Source of the DNA: Rhizopus arrhizus
Taxonomy: Eukaryota > Mucoromycota > Mucoromycetes > Mucorales > Rhizopodaceae
Direction of reading: 5' to 3'
DNA length: 64,000 nucleotides
Assembly (NCBI GenBank): GCA_024220505.1
Contig: JAKZZE010000013.1
Span: 930,001-994,000 of the forward strand
In this document: piece by piece, positions 30,620 to 42,679 of the stretch
Position numbering within the stretch: position 1 is the stretch's first letter
Layout: every line of letters starts with the position of its first letter
Notes under the pieces: model-generated
Seen by the model: only the letters and a program-made list of their open reading frames with translations
Database searches by the model: none
What the model was told of the DNA's origin: nothing
Made by a program: the position numbers and the translations under genes

Positions 30620-33518
30620 TTATTTTTGACTGTTTTGAGAAAGGGCGTTGCAAATGTTGAGATTTTTTAAAAGTAAAATGCTTCCAAATTTGTTGGTATT
30701 GATGAAGCGAGAGGAATCTGAAGCTACTTGGTGCATATCCAGTGTACCGACAGGAATCAGATCATTCATATTTAGATTTTCTTGAGTTTCATTGCATAGA
30801 ACTCTACCACAATCATACTTCTCTGCATCAATTTCATATTTTTTTACTGTTCCATTTTTTGTAATTATTCCAACAACATATGTATTTTCAGAAATGTTTT
30901 TAAATACTCCAGAGAATCCAGCTTTAGGTGTTCCTTTTACGTTTTCATAATTATTTTCTGCGAATTCGCGAGCCCTAAAAAAAAGGAACGAAAGGATTCA
31001 TTAGCTTCGACAAATTGTTTTATTTCGCTTCCATATCGCACTCGTTTGGAATTTTTGTTGGTCCAAGATCCACCATCTATGATAAACTTTAGGATTTCTT
31101 GGCTTCCAAACCTAATTGCGACATCTCTAGAAGATGACAATCGGTTGGTATGAAATAGCTGTTCTCGGATGAACTTGTTGAACATCTCGCCTTTCTCTGT
31201 TTCAAACTGCAATGCACATCCAAAGCGTCGTATATCCTGATGAATATGATGAAGATAATGAACTTTTGGTTTAGTTGAATAGGCGTTTTTGTTATGCGTG
31301 ACAGTATCAAATTCATATAAAGACGCTGTAAGTTCTTTAACTGATACTTCAATTTGCCGAACAAACAGTAAAGAGCACAGCTTACCCAACGCTTGCAGCG
31401 GCCGGTTTAGTTGAATAACTTTGATGTCATTGACTGGATCAGTGAACTCGGAGCTATGATACCAGGCAATACTTGTATTAACTGCTTGAAGTCGCGACCC
31501 ACAAAAGACTCGACATGCCTGAGTTGTCTCCTAAAGTTTTTATTGTAGGAGGGGTTACACTCATTTTCTTTAAGTCTGCTTATCAAGCGATTCATTTTGT
31601 CTTCATTTGCTCTGCCGCCTAAGGTAATCTTTACCAAATGTTCTATTAAATATTTGGCCACACCGAGAGGCAAACAGTGTAACGCTTCAACAGGAGTATC
31701 TTGTGAAGGGTCAAAAGAATTTAGTAGGAGCAAATCTTGAGAACCAGTGTTTTTAAAACTCAAATCTCACGCATTCAGAGCTCCAGCTTCCAAAGCATCT
31801 ACTATTTGAACGTTTTTACGACTGCAGTCTGAGGCAGCTAAGACGTAATGATTTCTTGATCTATTATTGTATACGCTGTTTAAACTATCTACAGTAATAC
31901 CACTCTCAAGAAGGCTGCGGTTTTTTTTCTTGGATGATTTGCGAACATAACACTTTCGACAAAAGTACAAAGTAGTTTGTTGTTGAATACCACATATATC
32001 AGAGTGGGCTGGGTTATCAGCAGAAATAAACATCACAGGGGCTTTGACCAGAACAGTTTCATTATGCTCACCAGAGAACATTGCTACACCCTTTTCAAGA
32101 GCTTTCATGTCGGCAACCAGAGCAGGAATAAAATGCATAGCATTAATACCATCACTTTTCGGAGCGCAGCCTATGAACATTGTATTTTCTCTGCGGCCAC
32201 GTTCCTCAAGAGGAAGGGCGGCGTACGTCATTGACCAACTTTCATATGGAATGTGCTGTTTCGAAGAGCCTCCAGAAGTGTCATCAGTAAAAAAAATGAT
32301 GGGGACAATTACAACCTTCAAATATTTGTTATCAATCTTGTTGGATTTTTTAACTTTCGAATCATTGACTTGAAATAAAAGATTTTGCAAGTGGTTTGGA
32401 AGAGGACAAGGGGAGCCATTGAACATTGAAAAGCAGTTATTAGAAGCAATCAATTGTTTATCCAGTACAGCACTCATTTTATCTTGCGGGACCATACTAA
32501 GCTCTGGTAATATCATATACATGTCATCCTTTTTCACAACAAAATATCCATCTACTTGATTAATACCATCTTTACAAAAAAAAGATTGGATCAAAAAATA
32601 GTAAAGCGAATCATCTAACTCAACAACATCACCAATCCAGAAGTCTATATTACGAATAGTAATTTGGGGTGGCTGGAACAGAGGATGGCTTTTCCATTTT
32701 TCACCTGTTGTCAAATTTTTCGATACTCCCTCAGTACGGTCTGGTAAAGCACTGAGGTATTTACTGATCCGAGGATTGGTCAATGACAGCTTTAAGTGCT
32801 CAGAGGGCATGTTGGCACTGCACTTGCTTACTTTTTCTTTATTTTTAACTATCACCGTATGTTCAATAGTGGTGGTAGTGATTGATGGCCCATCATACTT
32901 TTTGCCTGTCTCAGACTTCATAATTGTATTTGCTGAAGGCATGGTGAAGGGTTTGTTGGCCTTGGTGCTTTCCACAGCCAAATCAACAATTTTGTTAACG
33001 CCATACAGCAAAGTTTTTAACTGGCTTCTTGATAAAAGACTTGAATACCCATTAAAAAGGCACTTCATGATCATAGTCTGGGTGTTTCCAAAAGGATTTC
33101 CATCGCTGATGTTTTGCTCCCAGTCATTGTCATTTAAATCAAGAATATTTTGACGATTGGCCATAATATTGTCGATGATTTCCCTTTCTTCATTTTCCTC
33201 ATCCTCACTTTCATCTTCATCCTCACTGTACTCCAATACATTACCTTGTTCACTTTTTTCATCTTCTGATTCATACTCGGATATTGCGTCCCATGAAGCG
33301 CTGTAGTCCATATCATCAGGAGAGCTGACATGATTGTCTGCAATAGATGCTGCATATACCTGAATATCATCAGTATTAACTCTGTGCTTATGTCGAATAT
33401 GAGCTTTGAGTGCCGAGCGACTCATATACGATTTAGTACAGCCTGCATGATTACAACGATGTACTAATTGAAGGTTTATTTTTACTTCCTTGTAAGGTCT
33501 TAGATTTGTTTTTCCCAT
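30620..33518 (-). pseudogene. C2H2 zinc-finger transposase-like protein (broken)
   Basis: About 965 codons. The N-terminus has a classical zinc finger, C22-x4-C27-x12-H40 with H43/H45 (CNHAGC...HIRHKH), then an acidic stretch near residues 75-115. The C-terminal third has DTPVEALHCLPLGVAKYL, LPGIIAPS and HHIHQDIRRFGCALQFETE followed by FHTNRLSSSRD. This block order is familiar from proteins of large fungal DNA transposons (KDZ/Plavaka or CACTA-related); the exact superfamily is uncertain. Three lesions: CGA-to-TGA at 31767-31769, a one-base frameshift near 31445, and a one-base shift in a T run near 30980. No terminal repeats were found. It may be a domesticated relative or a transposon relic. 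Confidence 0.7.
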
Positions 33519-33751
33519 TGTAAAATTGCAGTAAAAAAAAAAGGACTTAAAATATTTTTTAAAAAAATATATTTTATCTCTTTTCTTTTAAATTTAAATT
33601 TTTGTGAACACCACCTCCTTATTTGAATCTTTATTAGCTAGTATGTCTCATGTAAATGTTAGTAAATAGTTTCTTTGGACATCTAATTTTAATAGCGTCT
33701 TTAGCTTAGGTTTGTTTTCTAGTGTGTAGCTAAACTTATGATGACCATATA

Positions 33752-35389
33752 CAGTGGGTCAAAAAACTGCACCAACCTAACCTAATTTTTCGGAAATAAG
33801 AGCATAGGTCTGTCAGTTTTATAGCAAACATTATGAAACTTGAACCAAACAAAGTTAATACTATTATAATTTATTGACAAAAATTTCAAAGTCAGTAGCT
33901 GAGTATACACTTAAAGCGCGCCCAGAAAAAAGCGGACGTCGGTTGGTGCAGTTTTTTGACTTTTAAAATAAAAGTGGGTTTGACACTATATGCCCGGACT
34001 GAGGCCATTCCGGCAGATATAAATTAGTCTGTGGAGTATGTAGTCACACTGGGGATCTTAAAATAAACTTTTTTGCAATTATTTTCCTTTTTTCTTTCTT
34101 TCCTACTTTACCCAAACGCATCATACATCGCCAGTGTCTATCCATCATTAGAAATGCCCAAAACGGTTCCATTCGATGTTCAAAACAGTATCAAACCACT
34201 ATTGGAAGATAGCGTTGACCCCACAGTCATTGGGAAACGAGTTTGAGTGCATAGAAATACCGTTAATAGGTGTGCAAATAACTGGAAGCATAATAGAATA
34301 CGTAAAAGCGGAGATAAATCGAGCATTGTGGCAAAATCAACGCGTCGATACATGAAGAGACAAGTACTCACGGGTTATTGGAAGACTGCCAAGGATGTTC
34401 AAATGAAGTTGGAGGAGCTTGGACACCCTATGTCGTATCAATCGGCCATTAATGCTTTACATTCAGTTGAAATTTATGCTGAGATCAAAAAGAAGAAGCC
34501 ATTATTGACTGAAAAGCATAAGAAGGCTCGATTGACATGGGCAAAAAAGCATCAATACTGGACAGTACATGATTGGCGACGTGTGATATTTTCTGGTGAG
34601 ACCAAAATTAACATTTGGGGCTCAGATGGTTGCAAATATTATTGGAAGAAAAAATGCGATCGTTTACAGCCCCACCATATCGACGTTACTGTGAAGCATG
34701 GAGGCGGCGGTCTCATGTTATGGGGTTGTATAACCAGCGCAGGACCTGGATACGCATGTCAGGTCTATGATGGTACCATGAATTCAGAGCTATACCAAGA
34801 AATTCTTGCTACAAGTCTGAAGGACACCATGAAGTACTATGGTCTGAATTGGAAACCATCGGTATTTCAGCACGACAATGATCGTAAACATCGATCAAAG
34901 TTCACAACGCAATGAATGAAAGATAGGGGCATGGTTTACATTGACGATTGACCATCACAAAGTCCAGATCTTAATCCTGTTGAACATGTATGGCATCATT
35001 TGAAGTTAAAGCTGAGCATGTATGATAATAGGGCGACCAGCATCCATGAACTGTAGGAAAGAGTCGAAAATGATTGGAATTCGTTTACTAAGAAACAATG
35101 CATCAAATATATGGACAATTTGCCCGACAGAATACAAGCAGTATTAGCAGAAAAGGGTGGATCCACTCGATTTTAAGAAAGTCAAAAAACTGCACCAACC
35201 GACCTCCGCTTTTTTCTGGGCGCGCTTTAAGTGTATACTCAGCTACTGACTTTGAAATTTTTGTCAATAAATTATAATAGTATTAACTTTGTTTGGTTCA
35301 AGTTTCATAATGTTTGCTATAAAACTGACAGACCTATGCTCTTATTTCCGAAAAATTAGGTTAGGTTGGTGCAGTTTTTTGACCCACTG
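33752..35389 (+). mobile_element. Tc1/mariner element A2
   Basis: A 1638-bp family A copy, TA at 33750-33751 and 35390-35391. End regions of about 215 bp carry the inverted inner motif (near 33942 and 35183). It is closest in sequence to A3. Confidence 0.95.
34154..35176 (+). pseudogene. Tc1 transposase of A2 (stops, no frameshift)
   Basis: The reading frame keeps its full 1023-bp length and register, unlike A1 and A3, so it shows the ancestral family A frame of 340 residues. Stops: TGA in the HTH region near 34236, TGG-to-TGA near 34913 and 34950, and TGG-to-TAG near 35055. FSGETK replaces FSDETK, so the first catalytic Asp is also lost, and DNDRKH replaces DNDPKH. The remaining motifs (KHGGGGLMLWGC, SPDLNPVEHVWHHLKLKL) match A1 and A3. 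Confidence 0.93.
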
Positions 35390-35391
35390 TA

Positions 35392-36431
35392 GTTTTTTTT
35401 TTCTTTTGAGAAGATACATTTTAATAATTTTGTTTATACGTTGCTACATCACTAAACTTTTCTTTCTTATCAAGCACAAAGCAGTAATCAAACTGAGTCG
35501 TTTACAAAGTAAGTGTTTAAATATAGCAAATATTATTAATAATACTAAGTCTCTTATTGTATAGTGGTCTCTTGTGGCTACACCGTGCTTTATATATCTG
35601 TCAAGAGCCATACAGAGAAAATCAAAAGGTATTAAGTTCAAGCCAGAGTCATCAGAATATCGTATTGGTGAAGGAATTTCGGTATAGCTTTTGCCAGAAG
35701 CAGGAAATCCTACCTGGAGCAGCAAACCTGGGGTAGTATGCCTGGTGTAAGCATGCCTGGGATAGTATGCCTGGTATAAGCATGCCTGGGGCAGTATGCC
35801 TGGTCTAGCCTTCCTGGAACAGCCAGTATACTGGGATTCCTGCAAGGGGGGGCAAACTCAGATAAAAACAGTTACCAAATATAGTATAAATATGAATAAA
35901 TCAAGGGTATGAGTTTGAAGTGAATTTTTTTTAAATTTTTTTTTTCAAAAATTTGAGAAAAATCTCGACGGGTGTGTTGAAGGGTTTTGTGGAATTGATG
36001 TATCCATCATTCATAACTCGATATGAAAACAGTATTAATAAGCTACATGTAAAATATATCCAACAGATAGACTACAGGTTAATTCGGATGATCTTCATTA
36101 AGGATAAAATGCTGCGTAACTGCACGGTTAAATTATATTAAATCTAGGGACTAAATCACATTCAATCGCAGTCAATCATATACAAGTATTCTATGGATAA
36201 ATGCTTATGGTGACAAAGATAACAATGGGTGAACACATAGCCATTATCTATTTGTCATCAGTTATATCATACTCATTAATTATTAATCCATGACATGAAA
36301 TATTATCCGTGTATGAAAAGTTTAAGTAGAGTATCATTTTCTTATTAAATAAAGCAATCTCTTTATCGAGTCTCGTCTTCTCTTGTTGCTTTCTATTCTT
36401 AGATAAATCAGGAATTTTTATTTCATAACAA
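35392..36431. other. stretch without confirmed genes
   Basis: It holds the 29-bp minisatellite at 35735-35821. At 35883-35975 there is a segment related in inverted orientation to 51895-51993 that includes the GTCGAGATTTTT motif. A minus-strand frame (35845-35444; GFPASGKSYTEIPSP, SDDSGLNLIPFDFLCMALD) is suggestive but unrecognised. Confidence 0.4.
35735..35821. repeat. 29-bp tandem repeat
   Basis: Three copies starting at 35735, 35764 and 35793, each beginning AGTATGCCTGGT, with a TGCCTGG/TTCCTGG core repeated twice per unit; the third is diverged after 12 bases. Confidence 0.85.
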
Positions 36432-36845
36432 TCAATATTTCGTATGTCCTCCTTCTGCATTGTAACCTGCTTTAATGCGTTTAGACATACTTTCTATGAG
36501 ATTTTGACGCTCATTCTGAGTAATTGACTCCCAAACGTTCTCTACTCTTGACCATAGTTTAAGCATTCCGTCAGGCTGCTTTTCATACTGTAATAAACGT
36601 CGTTTTAAGATTGACTATAAATTTTCAATAAGATTTAAGTCAGGAGAGTGAGGAGACCATCTTAATACAGTAATATTATTCTTGTCTAGCCATTCAGAGA
36701 CTTTTTTTTGGCAGTATGGATACTAGCAATGTCTTGCTGAAATATAATATCTTCTTTTTGAAGCTCATACCAATCAATCGTTTTTATTAGTTCAACTTCC
36801 AAAATACCAATATAAAAGTCAGAATTGATACAGTTAGCTCAACAC
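36432..36845 (-). pseudogene. Tc1/mariner transposase C-terminal remnant
   Basis: Minus-strand fragments in order: DWYELQKEDIIFQQDIASIHTAKK, a SPDLN-like box with one shift, LWSRVENVW, and IESMSKRIKAGYNAEGG ending GHTKY-stop at 36432. Frame changes and stops separate them. The IASIH box resembles element H rather than the NDPKH group. No TIR was found, and it belongs to none of the lettered families. Confidence 0.75.
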
Positions 36846-36946
36846 TAAAGGGCGGGTTTTTTTTCCCCAAAGGGCGGCTACTGTTTTCTCAAAAGGCGGT
36901 TTTCGATCCTCAGTAGATATTTTCTGCAGTTGTTTGTGACATTTTA

Positions 36947-38117
36947 TTAGATAGGATCGCCTTTTAAGCAACCTTCAAATATGTTTACCGAATGTTGTGC
37001 AAATGCTCGAAGATGTTCTGGAGGAACATTATTGCAAGCCTCAGTTATTCTTGTTAATGAATCCTCTTTAGTTTGAAATTGACTACGTTTGACCTTATTT
37101 TTAACTATGGACCAAAATTGCTCAATAGGATTAAGTTCAGGCGAGTAAGGAGGGAGATAAATGCACTTATATCCTCTCTCTGTCACCATAGTATCAATCT
37201 CGTTAGATGTATGGATTGGTGCATTATCCATAACTATATAATATCCTTTCATTTCCGGAATGCAATCCATTTCATCCATTGTTTTCTGAATAAAATCCAG
37301 ATAATGGCCAGTGACAGTTCCTTTGGAGGCAGGCTTCTTTGGTTTTGATGGTGCTTTTCTTTTGCGATTACCAGAATCGATTTTTATCCTTTTGAATGTG
37401 TGTTCCTGAGGATTTCGAAGCTCCATTGACACGACATGCTTCGCCGAGATTGCACCCAAAACTGTGTGTGATACTGCTCTGGTGGTAGGAGTGATTACAA
37501 TAGCTGGTTTGCCCTTAATAGACCATTCTCCTGGAGGTCTCATATTGATATTGAGGGCTGATTCATCAACAAAAAACACAGTTTTCAAGGTAATCCATAT
37601 CTGCTTTGCTCCACTTCTCAACCCACGCTATGCGGTTTGCAATTTTGGTTGAATCGTTTCTGGGAGCTGGATGACGAGTGATTTTTTTGAATGAAAGGTT
37701 GCATTCTGTTTTGAGGAAACTTCTCACACTTGATTCTTTCAGTGTGAATGATTCGAATTTTTCAGTAAGTGAACAAACTGCATCCACAACCCTGGCTTGA
37801 GGATTACTGTCATAAAAATTTAAAAGGTGAATTTTATGCTTCTCATCAAGCTGGCCTGCTGATTTACTGATTTTATTGGTTTGTTTTTCGAAGATATTCC
37901 AATCTTTATCCTCTTTCAGTCTCCTAGCCCATTTCTGTGCAGTTCTTTCAGCAACACCGCCTGCTAATCTTCCAGATTTGGCAGTATTGAACAACTTAAT
38001 CCTATTGTAATAGACAAAAAGCAGTTTCTGATCATTGGTGTAGTTGCTATAACTCCTACCCCTATTGATCTTTACGTTGGTGACAATCTCTTCCATCTCA
38101 GCATCTAAGGCTTCCAT
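36947..38117 (-). pseudogene. IS630-like DDE transposase with one frameshift
   Basis: About 390 residues. The N-terminal half (from 38117) has an HTH/Myb-like region with YTNDQKLLFVYYNRIKL and AGGVAERTAQKWARRLKED. The C-terminal half has FFVDESALNINMRP, VMDNAPIHTSNE and YLPPYSPELNPIEQFW, a DD34E catalytic core of the IS630/DDE_3 type. A single extra T in the run at about 37578-37585 splits the two frames (DYLENCVF / FVDESALN). The C-terminus ends GCLKGDPI. It is either a fresh pseudogene or a homopolymer error; removing one T gives a complete protein. Element I begins 22 bp upstream, so its 5' region probably lies beyond 43021. No TIRs were identified. Confidence 0.85.
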
Positions 38118-38506
38118 CTCAGTGTCCTTCTGCTCTGTACAGTCCTACTGTCAACTGCCTAACAAAACCATAAAATGGCCTGCACAGTGCTATAATTACG
38201 TCAGAACTACGAAATAAAAACCATTAGATAGCCCATACGTCATAGTATAAGAAGAAAAGAATGATGTAATTCTATCTTGTTATACAAAAATCTAAATCAA
38301 GAAAAATTGATTTGGGTTAAATGGAAAATGATGTAAGTATGATTAAATGTACTTTAAACCCTACTTTGGCGTACATGATGCAATGATAACGTACATAACG
38401 TATCATCATGACGTAGAGAAGCTAAAAATGTATAAAAAAGCGACACTTTTCTCTTCATTTCCCCCATCACATCTCTACTTCTACACTTGACAACTACTTC
38501 TTTGTA

Positions 38507-39529
38507 ATGCCTTATAAACTCAGCAACGACACACGCAATAACGTCATTTCATTAATTAAGGCCGGAAAGGGTACTAAAAATATTATACAAGCCACTGGAG
38601 TGTCTAGAGCCCTAGTTATTCTCATGAAAAAGCAAGTTGATCCTGATCGAGTCAAACCCCGTGGTGGTAGAGTCAGCACCGTTCCCGATTTTACAAAGCA
38701 AGTCATAGCTTTTAAAGTCCGGAAAGGCTTCTTATTATCAGCAAAGGATGTTCAAAGATATCTGTGGTCTCTTGGTTACAAATTGCAGTACTCATCTACG
38801 ACACAACTAATGAGATCCCTCGGCCTTAAAACTCTGTATAAGAAAAAGAAGCCTTTAATGAAGAGAACTAACCAGAAAAAGCGATTGGAATGGGCCAAAA
38901 AACGCTGTGACTGGACTGTAGAGGACTGGAACAAGGTCATATTCTCCGACGAAACCAAAATCAACAGATGGGGATCAGATGGAGCTCAAATTACATGGAA
39001 ACATAAGGATGACCCACTTCGACCACATAATTATCAGACTCAATTAAAAGGTGGCGGAGGCTCAATGATGGTTTGGGGATGCATGACATCATCAGGAGTA
39101 GGTTACGCATGCCGTATTATTGAGTATCCTATGAAATCAGAGCTGTACACCCATATCTTGGATACTTCCTATAAGGATACACTCGAGCACTTCAGTCTCA
39201 GCAATGAGGAAGTCATCTTTCAACAGGACGGAGATACAAAACACACATCGAAACTCACTAAAAAATGGCTTGCAGATAACGGAATTAACTATATTCAAGA
39301 CTGGCCAGCAAATAGTCCCGACCTAAACCCAATTGAACACCTCTGGCATCATGTTAAGTTGAAATTAGATGCATATGACACCAAGCACAAAAATATGGAT
39401 GAATTGTGGGATAGATTTGATGCAGAGTGGAACAAATTCACTAAAGAGGACATGAAGAAGTATTACGAGAGTATGCCAAAAAGAATTGAAGAGGTTATCA
39501 AGGCTAAAGGTGGATATACAAAGCGTTAA
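38507..39529 (+). CDS. Tc1/mariner transposase (element I), intact
   Basis: A 340-residue protein, start MPYKLSNDTRNN, with a TATA-like TATAAAAAAG near 38430. N-terminal HTH region (NVISLIKAGKGTKNIIQATG, RALVILMKK), then the second helix set. Catalytic motifs are FSDETKINRWGSDGA, FQQDGDTKHTSK and SPDLNPIEHLWHHVKLKL with 35 residues between the second Asp and Glu; GDTKH is unusual where neighbours have NDPKH. The central KGGGGSMMVWGC loop is intact. B4 inserted downstream of the stop, so the coding frame survives, but the element's 3' end is now 3.3 kb away from it. Confidence 0.95.
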   Translation: MPYKLSNDTRNNVISLIKAGKGTKNIIQATGVSRALVILMKKQVDPDRVKPRGGRVSTVPDFTKQVIAFKVRKGFLLSAKDVQRYLWSLGYKLQYSSTTQLMRSLGLKTLYKKKKPLMKRTNQKKRLEWAKKRCDWTVEDWNKVIFSDETKINRWGSDGAQITWKHKDDPLRPHNYQTQLKGGGGSMMVWGCMTSSGVGYACRIIEYPMKSELYTHILDTSYKDTLEHFSLSNEEVIFQQDGDTKHTSKLTKKWLADNGINYIQDWPANSPDLNPIEHLWHHVKLKLDAYDTKHKNMDELWDRFDAEWNKFTKEDMKKYYESMPKRIEEVIKAKGGYTKR

Positions 39530-41025
39530 AGATTTGCTGTCAGATTGATTTTATAGTCATTTTTCATTTTTTTCAAATTCCGCCACATTTTACTAATTAG
39601 TGTGCTATAAAGATTTGTTCAATAAAAATATGTTGTTTTAGCACTGTTCCATTAAAATTTAAAAAGTTTAGCTTTATTTTTGCGGGAATTACAGTAGCGG
39701 ACAAAACTGGTGCACAAAAATTAAAATCAACATTGTATCTCCGCCATATGTCTGCGACTTTTGTAGCATATACCATCTGAAAGACAGTCCAAAATATACA
39801 TTATGTTATGTAAACCGGAACTGTACCGGACATCCCCCAGGCATAAGGTCATTTTTAGTGATTTTTTGCATATTTCAATTTTCGCCAAAAATGTGGTGCT
39901 TGTCTAGCCTTCTTTCAATTTTCCCCATATCTCTCCCGTTTGCTTTCAAATTTCACAGCATATTAGTGAATTTTAGTAGCTCTTAAAAAATATATAAAAC
40001 CGTAGTTATTTTGTATTTCCCATTGAATCCCCCCTTTTGTTTTTACCCTATTCACTATAACAAAGTACTAGCCTTATATGTTTAAGAAAATAAGCAACTG
40101 TAAAAACGAAACTCTGAGACCTCGAATACACTTAGCTCGTACGACAACAGATATTTCTAGAATAACAAGAATCTCTAAATGGACAATCAACAGGAGAAAG
40201 AGGGAAGAAAGAAACTTAATGTCTTGTGATCATGAAGGTCTCCCGCTTTTAGTCTGAAAAGTTACTAGCTCAATCACCAACCTAAAGCTTGGACAAGGTC
40301 CGTTACACACAGTTTCCGATGCTCAGCACATTTTGAGGACCTTAAGATACAGTATTAGCAAATTGTCAGTCTGAAGGCACTGTAGGAAGCTAGATTTTGA
40401 GTCTGGAAGTAAGGAATCGAAGAATTTCATCAGCTGTATTAGCCGGAAAAAGCGATGAATGTGGTATCACGACAAGCCATTGTATACAATAGAGGGCTGG
40501 AAGTCTGCTACGTTTAGCAATGAAACAAATACGAACATTATGGATGCAGATAGTATACACTAATATTGAAAGCAAGTCGAGCAACCTGAGCGATTTTTTC
40601 ACAGTGATCAAACAATGAAGCATGCTGGCTGCTCTGTTATGTTTTAAGGCTGTATTAGATATTGAGGACCGGAATATGTGTGTCAAGTATATGATGGTAT
40701 AATGAACTCATAAATATACACATATATTTCGCTTACTTCATACCATAAAAGCCTAGCGTATAGTGGTCTAAAACGTCGTAATCTCTCGTTTCAGTATGAC
40801 AATGACACAAGGCACAAGTCGACGCATGTCATAAACTCAATATTTGATAACAGCGCTTCTGTGCTACAAGTTTAGCCGCCACTAATCCCGGCCTAAGTCC
40901 GCTTAAGCATGCCAGGTGGCAATTGATGGCAAAGGTATGATGATACGACACTAGATCAAAAAGGGTCGATGATCTTTGGAAAAGAGTAGTTAAAGAGCCG
41001 GGTTCTTTTATTGAAAATGATATAC

Positions 41026-42679
41026 AGTGACTCCCAAAAGTGTCCCAATGTTTTGTAATTTTGTCTTTCACTGTCATTGGTGCTATTGCTATTTGCATAA
41101 AATATGTCTTGTTGTACCTCATTTGAAAGCTACGGTAGTGTAGATGTAAGTGGTACAAGTTACGTCTCAATTGATGTAGCGCAGGCGGAGATAAATCATA
41201 TACAAAACGAGCGGTGCATTGGGACACTTTTGGGAGCATATTGAAAAAATCGGAATATCTGCAAAATATCCACCCACAACTTGCATACAATCACCAAACT
41301 GCATATATTAGCTTCGCAAACGTATCTGATGTCCAAATTATCATTTGCTGAAGTTTTAAGCTCCTACTCTGCTATAACTCGCTCATTAAATCTCAATATG
41401 AAACAAGTCCCCCAAGATATGGTATTTCAAGCTATTTCTCTCCTTAAACAAGGTAAGTCGGTTCGGGAGGTGGAAGAATTGACGGGTTTAAGCAAGAGTA
41501 CGGTTGGGAGACTCCGAAAAACCCATTGCGCTGGTGTTATGAAGCCAAACATGGGCCGACTCAAGGTGTTGTCTGCAGCCGATGAACGTTACTGTGTACG
41601 CCAGGTCACCAAAAATCGTGTTCCTAGTGCTGTGAAGGTTACCGAATGCCTTGAAAACGATATTGGAAAGAAAGTAGGTGTCGAAACAGTTCGTAGAGCC
41701 CTTCGGAAGGCAGGCTTAGGTGCGATTGAGAAGCCAAAGAAGCCATTACTCAGCGCGAAGAATATCCGAAACAGACTTTCTTGGTGTATTGCTCACAAGG
41801 ACTGGACAGTAGATGACTGGAAACGTGTTATTTGGTCAGACGAAACAAAAATAAACAGATTTAATTCGGATGGACGCACCTGGGCATGGATTCGATCAGG
41901 GGAAAGCCTAAAATCTCATCATGTGAAGATGACTGTTAAACACGGTGGAGGCAGTATTATGTTGTGGAGTGCTATTACCTATGCTGGAGTCGGCTGGATG
42001 TGCAAAATCAATGGTAATATGGACAAAGAATTGTATAAAGAGATTTTGGAGGATGAACTGGAGCGTACAATTGAGTATGGTGTCAGTAAATTAGGCTTCG
42101 AACGTCACCAGGTAATTTTCCAGCATGACAACGACCCTAAGCATACATCAAAAGCAGTAAAGGAGTACCTCCAAAAACAATCTTATACTGTTTTACAATG
42201 GCCTGCACAATCTCCGGACTTAAACCCTATCGAAAATATGTGGTCATTGCTGAAAAGGAGACTTAATGACTATGAAACCGCACCAAAAGGCATGAACGAG
42301 CTTTATGAACGTGTGACTAAGCTTTGGTACGACCTTATGAAGCCGGAAGAGTGTCAAAAAGTTATAGAAAGTATGCCACAACGTATACAAAAGTGTATTC
42401 AGAACAAAGGACGTTGGACAGACTATTAATAATAAATAAATAAAGATATTCCGATTTTCTCAATATGCTCCCAAAAGTGTCCCAATGCACCGCTCGTTTT
42501 GTATATGATTTATCCCCGCCTGCGCTACATCAATTGAGACGTAACTTGTACCACGTACATCTACACTACCGTAGCTTTCAAATGAGGTACAACAAGACAT
42601 ATTTTATGCAAATAGCAATAGCACCAATGACAGTGAAAGACAAAATTACAAAACATTGGGACACTTTTGGGAGTCACTG
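41026..42679 (+). mobile_element. Tc1/mariner element E2 (apparently intact)
   Basis: A 1654-bp element, TIR CAGTGACTCCCAAAAGTG then TCCCAATG; end regions of about 225 bp match with very few differences, each with an inverted inner motif (CATTGGGACACTTTTGGG near 41217; complement near 42467). TA at 41024-41025 and 42680-42681. It is the youngest layer of the I-B4-E2 nest. Confidence 0.97.
41398..42429 (+). CDS. Tc1/mariner transposase (element E2), intact
   Basis: A 343-residue protein; the start at MKQVPQDMVFQAISL matches E1, while the upstream extension is TIR. HTH with VREVEELTGLSKSTVGRLRK, then a second HTH around ENDIGKKVGVETVRRALRK. Catalytic motifs are WSDETKINRFNSDG, FQHDNDPKHTSK and SPDLNPIENMWSLLKRRL with 34 residues between the second Asp and Glu. 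It ends NKGRWTDY. E1 shows the decayed version of this protein. With near-perfect ends it is a leading candidate for recent or current mobility. Confidence 0.96.
   Translation: MKQVPQDMVFQAISLLKQGKSVREVEELTGLSKSTVGRLRKTHCAGVMKPNMGRLKVLSAADERYCVRQVTKNRVPSAVKVTECLENDIGKKVGVETVRRALRKAGLGAIEKPKKPLLSAKNIRNRLSWCIAHKDWTVDDWKRVIWSDETKINRFNSDGRTWAWIRSGESLKSHHVKMTVKHGGGSIMLWSAITYAGVGWMCKINGNMDKELYKEILEDELERTIEYGVSKLGFERHQVIFQHDNDPKHTSKAVKEYLQKQSYTVLQWPAQSPDLNPIENMWSLLKRRLNDYETAPKGMNELYERVTKLWYDLMKPEECQKVIESMPQRIQKCIQNKGRWTDY

Noticed and set aside
31977..33153. Plus-strand frames of 85-125 codons inside the zinc-finger gene
   Set aside because: They are shadows of the minus-strand coding frame, which has clear domain motifs.
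35735..35821. CRISPR-like array
   Set aside because: Three contiguous 29-bp units without spacers in a eukaryotic context; a plain minisatellite.
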